DNA from: Deltaproteobacteria bacterium UBA6967
GTDB taxonomy: Bacteria; SAR324; NAC60-12
Direction: 5' to 3'
Length of the DNA: 10,368 nucleotides
Assembly: GCA_002450295.1 (NCBI GenBank)
Contig: DJYX01000142.1
Location: 7,802-18,169 of the forward strand
The notes below the pieces were generated by a model. The model saw only the letters and a list, made by a program, of their open reading frames with translations. It was not told the origin of the DNA and did no database searches. Position numbers and translations under genes: made by a program. Positions 1-6,676 of the stretch are shown piece by piece (the stretch's first letter is position 1; each line of letters starts with the position of its first letter).

Positions 1-324
1 CTGACCACGATTCACCAGGCCAAGGGGCTTGAGTGGGAAGTCGTATTTCTGATCGGATTGACTGAGGGACTCTTCCCTCACCAACGCAGCATGAATAGCA
101 ACGCACAATTGGAGGAAGAACGGAGGTTGTTCTACGTTGCGCTCACCCGTGCCCAACGACGCTTAATCCTGACCGCTCCAGCTATTAGCGCCAACTACTA
201 CGGCCCCAGTCACAGTGGGCGTTCTCGCTTCCTTGAAGAGTTGCCGGATGGGCTTTATGAGCAGGTCACCCACGAGCCTAACCACGCCAACTGGGGATTC
301 TCTCGACCCTCCTTTGAGTTCTAG
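1..324 (+). CDS. UvrD/Rep/PcrA-type superfamily 1 DNA helicase, C-terminal fragment (5' end outside window)
   Basis: Reading from base 1 gives 107 residues of open frame ending at TAG 322-324; the start lies upstream of the window. The fragment holds helicase motif V (TIHQAKGLEWEVVFLIGL, residues 3-20), the EGLFPHQRS segment just after it, and motif VI (EEERRLFYVALTRAQRRL, about residues 38-55) with the conserved arginine that contacts ATP. This order and wording are diagnostic of SF1A 3'-5' helicases (UvrD, PcrA, Rep), which unwind DNA in repair, replication restart or removal of recombinase filaments. The protein ends about 50 residues after motif VI, soon after the RSRFLEELP segment. Many PcrA and UvrD proteins instead run on into a linker and a Tudor-like RNA polymerase-binding domain; that tail is missing. 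UvrD, PcrA and Rep cannot be told apart from this piece, so no symbol is given. Confidence 0.93.
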   Translation: MTTIHQAKGLEWEVVFLIGLTEGLFPHQRSMNSNAQLEEERRLFYVALTRAQRRLILTAPAISANYYGPSHSGRSRFLEELPDGLYEQVTHEPNHANWGFSRPSFEF

Positions 325-338
325 ACGGAAAAACCGTC
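324..338 (+). terminator. Small stem-loop at the end of the helicase gene
   Basis: GACGG (324-328) and CCGTC (334-338) form a perfect 5-bp stem around an AAAAA loop, beginning on the last base of the stop codon. No T-run follows, so it is not a standard intrinsic terminator. It may be a weak 3'-end stem or chance. Confidence 0.15.
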
Positions 339-365
339 GACAATTCTGATTAGCTGTGGTATTTA
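337..365 (+). promoter_or_regulatory. Weak candidate promoter for the rimP-nusA-infB operon
   Basis: TCGACA at 337-342 matches 5 of 6 bases of the sigma-70 -35 consensus. A 17-nt spacer separates it from TATTTA at 360-365, which matches only the TAT of the -10 consensus. It lies in the 82-nt gap before rimP, where a promoter for the translation operon is expected. The poor -10 element makes this a tentative call; the operon could also be read through from the helicase gene. Confidence 0.22.
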
Positions 366-406
366 TTTCAGTTTATCAATTTAGCGTTCTGTCCTGATAC
401 CTGCGC

Positions 407-871
407 ATGGCTCGTCTGCCCGATCGGCTGCTGCAACTGTTGACCCCTCCACTTGAGCAACTCGGCTACGAAATCCTGCAACTAGACTGGAGACGCGAAG
501 GCAAGGAACAAGTCCTCTGCCTTTGGATTGATCGTCTGGAGGGAGTCAATCTGGATGACTGCGTGCTGGTCAATAGAGCCATCGAGCCGATCCTAGATAA
601 TGAAGATCCTATTCGGGGCGCCTATCGACTAGAAGTCTCCACGCCCGGCGTGGATCGTCCCTTGCGTACCTTGGCGCACTATCAGCGTTTTTTGGGAGAG
701 CGCATAACGCTCCTGCTGCACAATAGCCAACAGGGACACAAGCGCTGGACTGGAACTCTGCAGACTACCAATGATCAGGGCATCGTGCTGCAGGCGGAAC
801 AAGGACCGCTACTTGAGATCCCGCTTCAAGAAATTCGTCAGGCACAGCTTGACCCTATGTTGTTCGGTTGA
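407..871 (+). CDS. rimP: Ribosome maturation factor RimP
   Basis: The 154-residue product is close to the family's usual length (about 150). RimP binds the immature 30S subunit in the cytoplasm and helps assembly around the S12 region and the central pseudoknot. Visible family features are the N-terminal segment PPLEQLGYEILQLDWRREG (about residues 14-32), the block GVNLDDCVLVNRAIEPILD (45-63), and the signature YRLEVSTPGVDRPLRTLAHYQRF (about 73-95). The last is the most diagnostic and corresponds to LEVSSPGLDRPL of the E. coli protein. The C-terminal part (about 96-154) fits the SH3-like domain. ATG 407 is the only sensible start, but no Shine-Dalgarno sequence precedes it. It is the first gene of the cluster, 36 nt before nusA, the classic rimP-nusA arrangement. 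Confidence 0.96.
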   Translation: MARLPDRLLQLLTPPLEQLGYEILQLDWRREGKEQVLCLWIDRLEGVNLDDCVLVNRAIEPILDNEDPIRGAYRLEVSTPGVDRPLRTLAHYQRFLGERITLLLHNSQQGHKRWTGTLQTTNDQGIVLQAEQGPLLEIPLQEIRQAQLDPMLFG

Positions 872-907
872 CCTCCTCAGGCGCCGACTTTCTTTACTTC
901 TCACTGC

Positions 908-2281
908 GTGAGGTCGCTGTTGCGAGACAACTTGCTCGAAGTCATCACTGAAGTTTCCAAGGAAAAGGCCTTGGATCGTGACATCATGATTCGTCTGGTA
1001 GTCGAATCCATTGTTCAGGCTGCCAAACGGAAGCTTCCCTACGAATCCATTGAAGGCAGCTTCAACAAACGTACGGGCCAGATCGAACTCTTCCAATACA
1101 AGGAAGTAGTAGATATTGTCGATGATGCTGACAATGAGGTCTCGCTGGATGAAGTTCAGGAAATCGATCCAGAAGCACAAATCGGTGATGAGGTGGAGTA
1201 CCTGATTGACGAACGAGAGTTCAATCGGATTGCCCGATCAGCGCGCAGTATCATCTTCGGTAGCATCCGTGAAGCAGAGCGAGAGATGATCGTCAGCACC
1301 TTCGAGAAACGAGTTGGCGAAGTGTTGACTGGCACTATACTGCGTACTGAGAGTAACGGTCGGATTGCACTGCGCTTTTTGGACAAGACTGACGCCTACC
1401 TATTCCGCCGAGAGCAAATTCCTGGAGAGAACTTCAGCTACGGAGATCACATTCGGGTCTATCTGATGGATGTGAACAATAATCCCCAGAAACCATCCCA
1501 GCTTTCGATTTCTAGGACTCATCCTGGACTATTGATCAAGCTCTTCGAAATGGAAGTGCCAGAAATTTATGATGGTATTGTCAAAATCGTCAGTGCAGCC
1601 CGAGAGCCTGGCAAGCGCGCCAAGATCTCTGTCTACAGCACAGATCCAGACGTCGATCCTGTTGGCTCCTGCGTAGGTATTCGCGGTAGCCGGGTGCAGA
1701 ACATCGTCAACGAACTCTACGGAGAGAAAATCGATATCGTCCGCTGGAACGAAGACGTGGCTGTCTATACAACTAACGCACTAGCACCTGCAGTGATTGA
1801 TGAACTGGTAATTGATGAAGAAGCTGGAGAGATTGACGTGATTGTCAAGCAGGATCAACTCTCCCTGGCCATCGGCAGCAAAGGACAGAATGTTCGTCTG
1901 GCTTCTCGACTTGTCGGCTACAAGATCAACATCTCTGTCGATGAAGAAGAAGCACCCAGCATTGAAGAACAACTAACTCGTGAATTGGAACGAGGCAAGG
2001 AAGAGCGAGAACTGCTCTACACCGGCATTACCAGCGGCCTGCATGCTGCGGGAACTCCTGCTGCTGAAGCAGCAGCTCGCAGGAATGAAGATGTAGCAGC
2101 AACTAAATCAGAAGACTCACCAGGGGAGGAGATTGAAACAGAGACTGTATCGGCTGATCCTGCAATAGAAGATCCCGAAACAGCGACCACGGTTACTGAA
2201 CCAACCGAATCCGACACAGAACCGGAAACATCTGCACAAACAGCAGATCCATCAGAAACTACTGAGGAGAAACCCTCCTGA
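908..2281 (+). CDS. nusA: Transcription termination/antitermination factor NusA, short form with acidic tail
   Basis: NusA binds RNA polymerase and nascent RNA, modulating pausing, termination and antitermination. Numbering from GTG 908 (457 aa), the N-terminal polymerase-binding domain spans about 1-135, the S1 domain about 136-200 (starts VGEVLTGTI), KH1 about 225-295 with GXXG as GIRG (257-260) in DPVGSCVGIRGSRVQ, and KH2 about 300-350 with GSKG (323-326) in AIGSKGQNVRLASRLVG. The last 80 or so residues are a low-complexity Glu/Thr/Ala/Pro/Ser tail. The two C-terminal AR repeats of E. coli NusA (495 aa) are absent; forms without them are known in many phyla. The start is unsettled. GTG 908 has no ribosome-binding site, while TTG 920 has GAGGT at 910-914 and gives an N-terminus whose length matches relatives. 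The longer form is listed. Confidence 0.96.
   Translation: MRSLLRDNLLEVITEVSKEKALDRDIMIRLVVESIVQAAKRKLPYESIEGSFNKRTGQIELFQYKEVVDIVDDADNEVSLDEVQEIDPEAQIGDEVEYLIDEREFNRIARSARSIIFGSIREAEREMIVSTFEKRVGEVLTGTILRTESNGRIALRFLDKTDAYLFRREQIPGENFSYGDHIRVYLMDVNNNPQKPSQLSISRTHPGLLIKLFEMEVPEIYDGIVKIVSAAREPGKRAKISVYSTDPDVDPVGSCVGIRGSRVQNIVNELYGEKIDIVRWNEDVAVYTTNALAPAVIDELVIDEEAGEIDVIVKQDQLSLAIGSKGQNVRLASRLVGYKINISVDEEEAPSIEEQLTRELERGKEERELLYTGITSGLHAAGTPAAEAAARRNEDVAATKSEDSPGEEIETETVSADPAIEDPETATTVTEPTESDTEPETSAQTADPSETTEEKPS
910..914 (+). promoter_or_regulatory. Possible ribosome-binding site pointing to TTG 920 as the nusA start
   Basis: GAGGT matches the anti-Shine-Dalgarno sequence and lies 5 nt before TTG 920, an ideal spacing. 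It lies inside the reading frame if GTG 908 is used. From TTG 920 the protein begins MRDNLLEVITEVSKEK, leaving about seven residues before the conserved VITEVSKEK segment, as in E. coli NusA (MNKEILAVVEAVSNEK). Confidence 0.45.
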
Positions 2282-2304
2282 AACCCCAAGAAGTCCAGAA
2301 TCCT

Positions 2305-4926
2305 ATGTCCAACATGCGTGTGTTTGAGCTGGCCAAAGAGATGAATCTGCCAGCCAAGCAACTGCTTCAGCGAATCCGTAAATTTGGAATCCCTGTTTCC
2401 AGTAACTTTAATGCGCTCTCTGACGAGCAGATTGCGATCATTCGTAAGAAAATTGGTGGCCCTACCAGTCCGCCGCCAAGTCGCCCTGCTAAAGAAAGTC
2501 CGGCACAAATCATTTCCACACGCCGTGAAGATACAAATCCAGAGGGAACTCTTGAACTTGATAGTGGCACGCTGATCGGAGGCAAACGCCCAAGACGTAT
2601 CCGACGACGACGCTCCGAAGAGGTACAAGAAGAAAATATCATTCGGGTCGGTGGTGACCGACAAGAGGCACCGCCGCCGCCACCTGAACCCATTGTTGAG
2701 GTCCAGCAAGAAGCGAGTGAATCCGAAGAAGCTCCTGTAGAAACTACAGTGGAAGCCCAATCAGCTGAGGCTTCTGTAGAAAAAGTAACTGCAGAACAGG
2801 CAGGAGCGTCTGAGATTGAACCGGTACCTCTGGAAGCCGGAACTGTTGTAGCACCGGCCCCACTACCACCTCCTTCTCTACCCTCAGCAGATTCTAACAG
2901 CATATCCGCTGCCTCTAGTAAAGAAAAACAAGAGGAAGAGGAACGGAAGCAGCGAGAACGAAAGTCTGAGAAAAAAGGAAGCAAAGCTCGCCATCACCGC
3001 CGTGAAGAATCCGAGAGTGAAGCCCTTCGACGAAAACAGCGACGAGAAGACAACGAGCCTGTCGCTGTTAGCTACAACGAGGATGACGACCAACCTCGAC
3101 GAAAACAACGTAAGAGTGAGCGTCGAAGAGGCCAACGTGTTCGTGAACAGACAGAAATTGCCAAACACGTCTTTAATCCTCGCAAAAAGAGCATCAAGAT
3201 TGGCAATGCCATAACCGTTGCAGACCTCGCTAGTCTAATCGGAATAAAAGCAACAGATATCCTCAGACGCCTGATGGAAAACGGGGTCATGGCTTCTATC
3301 AATCAAAGCATTCCAGGAGAAACTGCTGCGCTGATTGCTGCTGAATTTGATGTAGAAGTAGAACAGGAGACCACCAATCTTGAAGAGCAGGTTTTCGAAG
3401 TGGTCGATGGCACTGATGAACGGGGGCGAGCTCCGATCGTTACCATCATGGGCCATGTCGATCATGGTAAGACCTCTCTACTGGACAAGATTCGTTCAGC
3501 GAAAGTTACCGAAGGGGAAGCTGGGGGCATTACACAGCACATTGGGGCCTACCACGTTCGCCACAATGATCACAACATCACGTTCCTCGATACCCCCGGT
3601 CACGAAGCCTTCACGGCCATGCGTGCCAGAGGGGCAAACGTCACGGATATCGTAATTCTTGTGGTCGCTGCTGATGACCGGGTGCAACCACAAACCATTG
3701 AAGCGATCAATCACGCACGAGCAGCCGAAGTCCCTCTCATTGTTGCCGTCAACAAAGTAGATAAGCCGGATGCCAGTCCACAGCGTATTGAGCAAGAGTT
3801 GCTAGAGCATAATTTAGTCTCCGAAGGATTGGGTGGAGACACGATCATGGTTCCAGTCTCTGCCAAAACTGGGGACGGCATCGACAACTTATTGGAGATG
3901 GTCCTGCTGCAAGCAGAAGTATTGGAGTTAAAGGCCTTCTACGATGGGCCAGCCCGTGGAGCCATCATCGAGTCCAAGATCAGCCGTGGCAAGGGAGCGG
4001 TGGGAACTGTGCTCATCCAGCGGGGAATACTGCGTATCGGTGATTTCTTCTTGGTTGGAACTACCTGCGGACGGGTCCGAGCGATGTTCAATGATCACGG
4101 TCAACCAATTCAAGAAGCGACTCCTGCTGTTCCTGCAGAGATTACCGGGTTTGATGACGTGCCGACCACTGGGGAAACCTTCATCGTAATGGACGATGAA
4201 CGCACTGCCCGACAACTGGTGCAGCAACGTTTGGAAAATCAACGGGAAGCCAATGTTTCTCAGCAGCAGAAAACGAATCTGGAGAATATCTTCAGTCAAC
4301 TGGAAGAGGCTGGCAGTTTGGAACTCAATCTGCTGCTGAAGGCAGACGTTCAAGGTTCTGTCGAGGCTCTGCGCAACTCTCTCTCGCAACTGGGCAATGA
4401 GAAGATCTCTGTGCGCTTTCTGCACACAGGTCTTGGCAACGTCACAGAAACGGACGTTGTGCTGGCATCTGCCTCGGATGCGATCATCATCGCCTTCAAT
4501 GTTCAGGCAGACGCAAAGGCTCGTGAGACACTGGCCCGTGAAGGTGTCGACCTACGCCTCTATGATGTAATCTATAATGCTATCGACGATGTCCGTGCTG
4601 CCTTGCAAGGCATGCTCGCTCCAGAGATTCGTGAAGAAGTGATCGGTCGTTGTCGCGTAGATCAGATCTTCAACGCCAATCGTATTGGTAATATTTTTGG
4701 GTGTTTGGTCACAGAAGGTAAGGTTGTAAGAAACTGCAAGGCTCGTGTCCTGCGCGATGAAACAGAAATTCATAAGGGACACGTTGTTTCCTTGAAACGC
4801 TTCAAGGATGACGTTCGTGAAGTCGCTCAGAATTACGAATGTGGAATCGTTCTGGACTTTCAGGATGTCCAGCAAGGTGATGTCATTGAGGCCTTCATCG
4901 AAGTCGAAGAAGCAGCGACTCTCTAG
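2305..4926 (+). CDS. infB: Translation initiation factor IF-2
   Basis: IF-2 is the GTPase that brings fMet-tRNA to the 30S subunit and promotes 50S joining. The 873-residue protein starts with an IF2_N domain (MRVFELAKEMNLPAKQLLQR, residues 4-23), followed by a disordered linker (about 55-290): first acidic and Pro/Ala-rich, then strongly basic and mixed-charge. A second IF2_N-like segment (about 295-350, ITVADLASLIGIKATDILRR) precedes the G domain. GTP motifs are G1 GHVDHGKT (383-390), G3 DTPGH (429-433), G4 NKVD (483-486) and G5 SAK (519-521). Domain II follows (from about 545), then domain III (KADVQGSVEA near 679) and the fMet-tRNA-binding C-terminal domain (about 775-873). ATG 2314 is a second possible start (MRVFELAKE), and neither start has a good ribosome-binding site. 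The gene lies 23 nt after nusA and its stop directly abuts rbfA. Confidence 0.98.
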   Translation: MSNMRVFELAKEMNLPAKQLLQRIRKFGIPVSSNFNALSDEQIAIIRKKIGGPTSPPPSRPAKESPAQIISTRREDTNPEGTLELDSGTLIGGKRPRRIRRRRSEEVQEENIIRVGGDRQEAPPPPPEPIVEVQQEASESEEAPVETTVEAQSAEASVEKVTAEQAGASEIEPVPLEAGTVVAPAPLPPPSLPSADSNSISAASSKEKQEEEERKQRERKSEKKGSKARHHRREESESEALRRKQRREDNEPVAVSYNEDDDQPRRKQRKSERRRGQRVREQTEIAKHVFNPRKKSIKIGNAITVADLASLIGIKATDILRRLMENGVMASINQSIPGETAALIAAEFDVEVEQETTNLEEQVFEVVDGTDERGRAPIVTIMGHVDHGKTSLLDKIRSAKVTEGEAGGITQHIGAYHVRHNDHNITFLDTPGHEAFTAMRARGANVTDIVILVVAADDRVQPQTIEAINHARAAEVPLIVAVNKVDKPDASPQRIEQELLEHNLVSEGLGGDTIMVPVSAKTGDGIDNLLEMVLLQAEVLELKAFYDGPARGAIIESKISRGKGAVGTVLIQRGILRIGDFFLVGTTCGRVRAMFNDHGQPIQEATPAVPAEITGFDDVPTTGETFIVMDDERTARQLVQQRLENQREANVSQQQKTNLENIFSQLEEAGSLELNLLLKADVQGSVEALRNSLSQLGNEKISVRFLHTGLGNVTETDVVLASASDAIIIAFNVQADAKARETLAREGVDLRLYDVIYNAIDDVRAALQGMLAPEIREEVIGRCRVDQIFNANRIGNIFGCLVTEGKVVRNCKARVLRDETEIHKGHVVSLKRFKDDVREVAQNYECGIVLDFQDVQQGDVIEAFIEVEEAATL

Positions 4927-5295
4927 ATGCGTGGTAACAAATCAGCAGAGCCAAACAATGTGCTACTGCAACGAAAACTGGCAGAGATCCTGTTACGGGA
5001 GAGCAAAGACCCACGCTTTCGGTTGGTGACTATCAGCCGAGTTGAAGCCGCCAGAGACAATTCCTTTGCTACTATATACGTCAGTTTTTTCCCAAGTGAG
5101 CAAGTAGAAGAAGTCGTCACCTCGCTCAATCACGCTGCTGGATTCTTCAGCCGTTGCCTGGGCAAGGTGCTGCAAACTCGACTGACTCCCAAGTTACGCT
5201 TTCTCTATGATGCTGGATTTGACTATAGCATGGAGATCGATCAGGCATTGCAGAAGGTAAAGAAGACAGACAGTGCTGAGGATTCTGAACATTGA
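4927..5295 (+). CDS. rbfA: 30S ribosome-binding factor RbfA
   Basis: RbfA is a small KH-like protein that binds the 30S subunit and assists late 16S rRNA 5'-end maturation, including growth in the cold. The 122-residue product carries the family pattern: an N-terminal helix (NNVLLQRKLAEILLRESKDP, about 10-29), DPRFRLVTISRVEAARDNSFATIYVSFF (28-55), then the helix with AAGFFSRCLGKVLQTRLTPKLRFLYD (about 70-95), matching [26 protein letters not shown] of E. coli. A short charged tail follows. Its ATG begins on the base right after the infB stop (TAG|ATG), so translation is probably coupled to infB; there is no clear ribosome-binding site of its own. Its 3' end overlaps truB by 23 nt. Confidence 0.95.
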   Translation: MRGNKSAEPNNVLLQRKLAEILLRESKDPRFRLVTISRVEAARDNSFATIYVSFFPSEQVEEVVTSLNHAAGFFSRCLGKVLQTRLTPKLRFLYDAGFDYSMEIDQALQKVKKTDSAEDSEH

Positions 5296-6166
5296 CAAGC
5301 CCCGTGGCTGGACTTCTTTTGATGTAATTCGCTGGGCTCGTCGCCAGTTTCAGGAGAAAAAAGCTGGGCACTTGGGTACTCTGGACCCATTGGCGACCGG
5401 AGTACTCCCAGTTTTCCTGGGCAAGGCGACCAAATTGATTTCCCTGTTCAACGAACAGGACAAGGTGTATCGTGCGACCGTTCGTTTTGGCATTCGCACT
5501 GATACTTTTGACGCAGAAGGCCAGATACTGGCTGAACGGGATCCAAGTTCCGTGAACGAAACGATGGTGAATGAGTGGCTGCAGAGGCACTTGGGGTGGC
5601 AAGATCAACAGACCCCAGTCCACTCAGCGGTCAAGCTTCAAGGTACACCGGCCTATCGACTGGCCCGTCGTGGAGAAGCACCAGAGTTACCGACGCGGCG
5701 AGTCTTTCTGGAACAACTGAAGCTCGAGTGCTTCGCGTCGCCAGAAGCAGAGATCACCGTGCATTGTTCGAAGGGCACTTATATTCGCTCACTAGCTGAG
5801 CAATTGGGCCAGGATCTACGTGTTGGTGCCCATTTATCTGCCTTGCGTCGTCTGCGCTGTGGCTCTCGATTCGTGATCGAGGAAGCCAAAACTCCTGAGC
5901 AACTGGCTCAGGAAGTTAACCCATGGATGGATTCTTCCAGAGTGCTGAGCGACTTCCCTGTGCTGTATCTGCCTCTGGAGGATCGGGAACGTATCCGACA
6001 AGGACAAACCGTCCCGCTGAGCCTAACTTCAGAATCAGCCGTTCCTAATGACCATACCACTGAAGCCTGGTATCAGGCTGGTGATGAACAAGAACTCTGG
6101 GCACTTGGTTCTCTGCATCTGGGAGAGCGAGGCCCCTGCTTTCAACCGAATAAAGTATTGATCTGA
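5273..6166 (+). CDS. truB: tRNA pseudouridine(55) synthase TruB
   Basis: TruB isomerises uridine 55 in the T-loop of most tRNAs to pseudouridine. The 297-residue product opens with LNIDKPRGWTSFDVIRWAR (residues 5-23) and has the catalytic motif AGHLGTLDPLATGVLPVFLG (31-50), where D38 is the nucleophilic aspartate. KVYRATVRFGIRTDTFDAEG, HSAVKLQGTPAYRLARRGE and CSKGTYIRSLAEQLGQDL are further family blocks. The C-terminal part (about 220-297) fits the TruB C-terminal/PUA-like RNA-binding region. The start is GTG 5273, inside the end of rbfA; it is the only start that keeps the conserved LNIDKPRGWTS block near the N-terminus. An A/G-rich segment (AAGGTAAAGAAG) upstream may serve as ribosome-binding site, though spacing is loose. 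The overlap suggests coupled translation with rbfA. Confidence 0.96.
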   Translation: MLRILNIDKPRGWTSFDVIRWARRQFQEKKAGHLGTLDPLATGVLPVFLGKATKLISLFNEQDKVYRATVRFGIRTDTFDAEGQILAERDPSSVNETMVNEWLQRHLGWQDQQTPVHSAVKLQGTPAYRLARRGEAPELPTRRVFLEQLKLECFASPEAEITVHCSKGTYIRSLAEQLGQDLRVGAHLSALRRLRCGSRFVIEEAKTPEQLAQEVNPWMDSSRVLSDFPVLYLPLEDRERIRQGQTVPLSLTSESAVPNDHTTEAWYQAGDEQELWALGSLHLGERGPCFQPNKVLI

Positions 6167-6179
6167 GGAGTATCTCTGC

Positions 6180-6446
6180 ATGTTGACCAAGGAACAGAAA
6201 AATGAACTGATTCGCACCTATGGCAAGAATGAGCACGACAGTGGCTCAACAGAAGTTCAGATTGCCCTGCTGACAGCCCGAATCGTCTACCTAACTGATC
6301 ATTTCAAGCAACAACCAAAAGACTTCCACTCTCGTCGTGGACTGTTGCGCCTCGTTGGTCGACGACGCAACTTTCTTAACTACCTCAAGGCGGAAAACGT
6401 GGATCGCTACCAGGAAATTATCCAAAAGCTGGGCATCCGCAGATAA
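6180..6446 (+). CDS. rpsO: 30S ribosomal protein S15
   Basis: The product has 88 residues, essentially the same length as E. coli S15 (89). S15 is an early-binding 30S protein contacting helices 20-22 of 16S rRNA. Diagnostic blocks are DSGSTEVQIALLTARI (residues 20-35), HFKQQPKDFHSRRGLLRLVGRRRNFLNYL (about 41-69) and the C-terminal YQEIIQKLGIRR. The start is well supported: GAGGAG at 6165-6170 lies 9 nt before ATG 6180 and overlaps the truB stop codon. It sits 13 nt after truB, so any S15 autoregulatory leader structure would have to lie inside truB; I could not recognise one. A strong stem-loop follows 13 nt after the stop codon. Confidence 0.98.
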   Translation: MLTKEQKNELIRTYGKNEHDSGSTEVQIALLTARIVYLTDHFKQQPKDFHSRRGLLRLVGRRRNFLNYLKAENVDRYQEIIQKLGIRR

Positions 6447-6459
6447 ATAGCCACCTACT

Positions 6460-6486
6460 AGAACGAGCCCACAGAGGGTTCGTTCT
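6460..6486 (+). terminator. Strong stem-loop after rpsO (terminator or 3'-protecting hairpin)
   Basis: AGAACGAGCCC (6460-6470) pairs with GGGTTCGTTCT (6476-6486) over 11 consecutive base pairs, one of them G-U, closing a 5-nt ACAGA loop. It begins 13 nt after the rpsO stop. The sequence after it is TCCGCCAATC, not a T-run, so classic intrinsic termination is doubtful. E. coli also has a stem-loop terminator between rpsO and pnp with partial read-through; by analogy this hairpin may end or stabilise the rpsO mRNA. Confidence 0.5.
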
Positions 6487-6490
6487 TCCG

Positions 6491-6580
6491 CCAATCCCCT
6501 CTCAGGAAACAACCTGCAATCCTTGATTCCATTCGCTGCCTGCCTAACAGCCACCATTCTGACGCAACACCTCCTCCAAC
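6491..6580 (+). promoter_or_regulatory. C-rich, G-poor stretch: candidate Rho-loading (rut-like) region
   Basis: Hand count over these 90 bases gives 38 C and 10 G, with many YC dinucleotides and no evident coding potential or strong hairpin. A C-over-G bubble in untranslated RNA just after a coding region is the usual look of a Rho utilisation site. It follows the U-less hairpin after rpsO, so Rho may provide termination here. This is inference from composition only. Confidence 0.3.
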
Positions 6581-6629
6581 CTTTGTCTGGTCGTTCGTCC
6601 CAAGGCTACCTTTCCACGATGCACTGCGA

Positions 6630-6658
6630 TTGGTCTCTCTTTCGATCCCTAGTATATT
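6630..6658 (+). promoter_or_regulatory. Candidate sigma-70-type promoter just upstream of pnp
   Basis: TTGGTC (6630-6635) and TATATT (6653-6658) are separated by 17 nt. The -10 element matches 5 of 6 consensus bases, while the -35 element matches only its TTG. Transcription would start near 6665, about 12 nt before the pnp ATG and almost on the ribosome-binding site. It would give pnp a promoter of its own, separate from rpsO, with a very short leader. Confidence 0.35.
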
Positions 6659-6676
6659 GAAAAATCAGGAGAATTT

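Noticed and set aside
2017..2760. Open frame of 247 codons on the minus strand across the nusA tail and infB start
   Set aside because: It lies opposite two genes with clear family motifs. The frame is open because low-complexity acidic and Ala/Pro-rich codons on the + strand rarely give stops on the other strand. Its Ser/Val-rich product resembles no family I know.
2367..2984. Minus-strand frame of 205 codons within infB
   Set aside because: It is opposite the IF-2 linker; its Ser/Gly/Arg-rich product is an echo of the biased + strand codons.
3928..4425. Minus-strand frame of 165 codons within infB
   Set aside because: It is antisense to the conserved IF-2 domain II/III region and has no recognisable domain.
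5147..5623. Minus-strand frame of 158 codons across rbfA and truB
   Set aside because: Both + strand genes have strong family motifs here; the antisense product has no recognisable feature and no gene-like context.
6291..6557. Minus-strand frame of 88 codons reaching into the rpsO-pnp gap
   Set aside because: Most of it is opposite rpsO, and it shows no family motif. The gap is better explained by the hairpin, C-rich tract and promoter.
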